Assembly: GCA_903862645.1 (NCBI GenBank)
Contig: CAIOZF010000007.1
Span: forward strand, 1 to 33,629
Direction: 5' to 3'
DNA length: 33,629 bases
DNA from: an uncultured Gammaproteobacteria bacterium
GTDB taxonomy: Bacteria > Pseudomonadota > Gammaproteobacteria > Pseudomonadales > Pseudohongiellaceae
Shown: in pieces, positions 30,968-33,629 of the stretch
Layout: each line of letters starts with the position of its first letter
How positions within the stretch are numbered: position 1 is the stretch's first letter
The notes under the pieces: model-generated
Told to the model about the DNA's origin: nothing
Databases searched by the model: none
What the model saw: only the letters and a program-made list of their open reading frames with translations
Translations under genes and position numbers: made by a program

Positions 30968-33076
30968 TCAAACCACCACGCCACTATGAGCCAGCAGCAC
31001 AACGGTGGAACATGAAAACAGATTCAACCGCTGCATCACCGTGCGCTCCTCACCCTCAGGAATGCCTGACTGCAGGCCGGTATCAAGAAGAATTTCCCAA
31101 TAGTCGACACCAGGCATCACCGGCAACCGGAAAGCCTTTGCCTCACGATCGGCATGAAACACGATCATCACCTGAGTCCTCGCGCCGCTGGCAGGATCCA
31201 ATCCGCTCAGCATGCAACCCAGCGTGCGTGCATTGTGCTCCTGCCAATGGCTGCTCTGCATGCGCTCGCCACTGCTGTTGTACCACGCGATCTCGGGATC
31301 ATTCGGGCGCAAAGGTTCATGCACATAGCTCTCGAAAAACAGGTAGGAAAAACGCTGGCGCAATGCGGTGAGAAAGGCAGTGAAGGTCTGCTGCTGGCGC
31401 GCGTCGTTGCCGATGACGCTCCAGTTCATCCAGCTGATCTCATTATCCTGGCAGTAGGCATTGTTGTTGCCTTGGAGTGTCCGGCAGAATTCGTCGCCAC
31501 CCAGCAGCATCGGTGTCCCTTGCGAGAGCAGCAGCGTGCACAGAAAATTTTTCTGCTGGCGCAGGCGCATGACGTTTGTAGTAGTGTCGCGGGTCACACC
31601 CTCAATACCGAAGTTGTCGCTGTAGTTCTCGCGATGACCGTCCTGATTCTCTTCGCCATTGTTTTCGTTGTGACGTTCCCGATAACTGACCAGGTCGTTG
31701 ACTGTAAAACCATCGTGGCTGGTGATGAAGTTGACGCTCGCCGAAGGCCTGCGTCCATCACGCTCGAAGATGTCACTGGAGCCGTGCAGACGCCGCGCGA
31801 ATTCTGGCAGTACACCAGCATCGCCGCGCCAGAAGCGCCTCACCGTGTCACGATAACGGTCATTCCATTCACTCCAGCCCGGTGGAAAGCGGCCGAGCTG
31901 ATAACCACCGGGGCCAATGTCCCAGGGTTCAGCAATCAACTTGATGCCAGCTAGCGCCGGGTCCTGTTGCACGGTGTCGAAGAAACCGCTGCCCTGATCG
32001 AAACCATAGGACTCGCGTCCCAGCACTGGCGCCAGATCGAAACGGAAACCATCAACCTGCATGGTAATAGCCCAGTAGCGCAGACAGTCCATGATCAACT
32101 GCACCACGCGCGGGTGCATCAGATTGAGTGTATTGCCGCAGCCGGTGTCATTGATATAGAAACGCTTGTCTTCCGGCTGCAGCCGATAATAGGAGAGGTT
32201 GTCAATGCCACGGAATGACAGTGATGGTCCGAGCCTTCCGCCTTCCGCTGTATGGTTGAACACGATGTCGAGGATCACCTCGATACCGGCGTCATGAAAC
32301 GCCTCCACCATATGACGAACCTCCAGCACGGAGTCACCACTGAGATAATCCTGATGCGGTGCGAAGAAGCACAGAGGATTGTAGCCCCAGTAATTGCTGA
32401 GGTTCTTCTCTTCCAGAAACGCCTCAGAAATAAAACTCTGCACTGGCAACAGTTCAACACTGGTGATGCCGAGCGCCTTCAGATAACCGATGACCTCCTT
32501 GTGTGCCATGCCTGCGAAACGGCCGCGCAGCTCCTCAGGAATCCCCGGATGCGTGATCGTGAAGCCCTTTAGATGGGTCTCGTACAGAATTGTCCGGCCG
32601 GCGGGAATCCGGTGCTGACGCAGGGTATTGCCGGGCGTATCGGCCACCACGATGCACTTGGGCATGAAAGCCTTGTTATCGCGTTTGTCGAGCTTCATGT
32701 CCTTGTCGGGATGACTCGTGTCAAAGGCGTAGTGCGTATCGGACCACATAAATTTTCCACAAAGCTGTCGACAATATGGGTCCAGCAGCAGTTTGTTGGC
32801 ATTGAAGCGATGGCCGAGATGGATCTGCCACGGCCCGTGTACACGGTAGGCATAGACAGTGCCGGGCGCGGCCCTGGGCAGGTAACCATGCCAGACCTGA
32901 TTGTTTTGCTCGGGCAGCACCAAGCGCTGTATTTCCCGCCCCCCATCAGGGGTAAACAGGCACAGCTCCACGCGCTCGGCATGCGCGGAAAATAAGGCGA
33001 AGTTGATGCCCTCGCCGTCCCAGTTGGCACCGAGCGGATAAGGAAGGCCTCGCGTGAGTGTTACGGGTTGTTTCAT
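30968..33076 (-). CDS. glgX: Glycogen debranching enzyme GlgX
   Basis: GH13 isoamylase-type enzyme that removes the short side chains left by phosphorylase. It has 702 residues from ATG 33076 (AGGA five bases before; homology starts at LTRGLPYPLGANWDGEGINFA). A CBM48-like N-terminal domain precedes the barrel. Catalytic motifs are DIVFNHTAEGG, DGFRFDLAPVLGR (nucleophile), IAEPWDIGPGGYQLGRFP (acid/base) and FITSHDGFTVNDLV. The ending is TPMLLGGDEFCRTLQGNNNAYCQDN. The frame is open upstream to 33136 across the REP-like element, but without homology. Confidence 0.95.
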   Translation of the reverse strand: MKQPVTLTRGLPYPLGANWDGEGINFALFSAHAERVELCLFTPDGGREIQRLVLPEQNNQVWHGYLPRAAPGTVYAYRVHGPWQIHLGHRFNANKLLLDPYCRQLCGKFMWSDTHYAFDTSHPDKDMKLDKRDNKAFMPKCIVVADTPGNTLRQHRIPAGRTILYETHLKGFTITHPGIPEELRGRFAGMAHKEVIGYLKALGITSVELLPVQSFISEAFLEEKNLSNYWGYNPLCFFAPHQDYLSGDSVLEVRHMVEAFHDAGIEVILDIVFNHTAEGGRLGPSLSFRGIDNLSYYRLQPEDKRFYINDTGCGNTLNLMHPRVVQLIMDCLRYWAITMQVDGFRFDLAPVLGRESYGFDQGSGFFDTVQQDPALAGIKLIAEPWDIGPGGYQLGRFPPGWSEWNDRYRDTVRRFWRGDAGVLPEFARRLHGSSDIFERDGRRPSASVNFITSHDGFTVNDLVSYRERHNENNGEENQDGHRENYSDNFGIEGVTRDTTTNVMRLRQQKNFLCTLLLSQGTPMLLGGDEFCRTLQGNNNAYCQDNEISWMNWSVIGNDARQQQTFTAFLTALRQRFSYLFFESYVHEPLRPNDPEIAWYNSSGERMQSSHWQEHNARTLGCMLSGLDPASGARTQVMIVFHADREAKAFRLPVMPGVDYWEILLDTGLQSGIPEGEERTVMQRLNLFSCSTVVLLAHSGVVV

Positions 33077-33095
33077 ATTGTTCCTGTTCAATTTC

Positions 33096-33116
33096 GTGGG
33101 AGCGAGCCGTGCCCAC
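33096..33116 (+). repeat. REP-like sequence between glgB and glgX
   Basis: The plus strand reads GTGGGAGCGAGCC-GT-GCCCAC. It has the same GTGGGAGC head as the element at the end of eamA and a five-base GTGGG/CCCAC outer stem, in the 43-base gap between glgB and glgX. It is less perfect than the other copy. Confidence 0.4.
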
Positions 33117-33119
33117 AAA

Positions 33120-33629
33120 TTAGATCTCCAACTCAAATATTATCGTCGCCAGCGGCGGTACCGTGATCTCCAGTGACCATTCGCGACCTTGACTGGCCAG
33201 CTGCTGGGCCGTCATGCCACCGGTATTGCCAACACCACTGCCGCCATATTCCAGCGCATCGGTATTGATCAGCTCCCGGTAATGTCCTCGCGCCGGCACT
33301 CCCAGCAAATACTGGATGTGCAGTGTCGGGGTCATGTTGCACACGGCCAGCACCGTCGACTGCCCCGCCCGGCGCAGAAATGCAAAGATGCAGTGTCCCT
33401 GATTATCCGCTTCCACCCATTCAAAACCTGCAGGATCATCATCCAGCGCGTACAGCGCGGACACACTCGCAGCGACGCGATTGAGATCCCGCACCAGCAA
33501 CTGCATCCCACGATGCGGCGCATATTCCAGCAAGTGCCAGTCCAGGCTGCGGTCATGATTCCACTCCTGTCGCTGCGCAAACTCACCGCCCATAAACAAC
33601 AGCTTCTTGCCCGGGTGCGCCCACATGAA
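33120..33629 (-). CDS. glgB: 1,4-alpha-glucan branching enzyme GlgB, C-terminal 169 residues (5' end outside window)
   Basis: Makes the alpha-1,6 branches of glycogen. The frame enters from the right edge and stops at TAA 33122-33120. It holds the end of the GH13 barrel, MWAHPGKKLLFMGGEFAQ and REWNHDRSLDWHLL, then the C-terminal all-beta domain ending PPLATIIFEL, as in other GlgB proteins. It is the most upstream gene seen of the cluster glgB-glgX-glgP-glgC-glgA, 43 bases before glgX. Confidence 0.95.
   Translation of the reverse strand, partial: FMWAHPGKKLLFMGGEFAQRQEWNHDRSLDWHLLEYAPHRGMQLLVRDLNRVAASVSALYALDDDPAGFEWVEADNQGHCIFAFLRRAGQSTVLAVCNMTPTLHIQYLLGVPARGHYRELINTDALEYGGSGVGNTGGMTAQQLASQGREWSLEITVPPLATIIFELEI

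Overview
The window looks like chromosomal core and near-core DNA from a gammaproteobacterium of the Pseudomonas/Cellvibrio/Marinobacter type. I infer this from gene content and order. There is a monomeric NADP-isocitrate dehydrogenase beside rluE, nudJ, mnmA, hflD and purB, an order shared in large part with E. coli and Pseudomonas. There is also a pabB-thrH-cysH-cysB neighbourhood as in Pseudomonas. The sequence is moderately GC-rich. I see no tRNA, rRNA, CRISPR array, intact insertion sequence or prophage gene.

Left part (1-10.75 kb). A monomeric icd, cut by the window edge, diverges from the pseudouridine synthase gene rluE. A three-gene molybdopterin cluster (moaC-moaD-moaE, minus strand) lies between rluE and nudJ. 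A plus-strand block then follows: nudJ, mnmA (tRNA 2-thiolation), hflD, purB, roxA (ribosomal protein uL16 hydroxylase), a small exported protein with a secretin N-type domain, and pabB.

Middle part (10.75-18.7 kb). Intact genes are thrH, cysH (APS-reductase type), a cytosolic 5'-nucleotidase, msrA, an argD-like aminotransferase, glpE, rnk and a small unknown gene coupled to rnk. Between them lie three clearly decayed genes: cysB (the cysteine-regulon activator, still in its ancestral place next to cysH), an EAL-domain gene and a methyl-accepting chemotaxis gene. Each has lost several internal pieces but keeps short, still recognisable motifs. One stretch of about 660 bases (13735-14398) has no gene I can recognise.

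Right part (18.7-33.6 kb). A minus-strand run reads eamA, M16 lipoprotein protease, cmoM, rlmI, mtnC. Upstream of it on the same strand is a full glycogen cluster read glgB-glgX-glgP-glgC-glgA: ADP-glucose synthesis, polymerisation, branching, phosphorolysis and debranching. glgB is cut by the right edge. Two short GTGGGAGC-type REP-like palindromes occur here. One forms the last codons of eamA and one sits between glgB and glgX.

I found no convincing new multi-gene system. The points most worth following are the in-place decay of cysB beside an intact cysH, the cluster of signalling pseudogenes, the stand-alone secretin N-domain protein coupled to roxA, the structured leader upstream of rnk, and the REP-like sequence recruited as coding sequence at the end of eamA.
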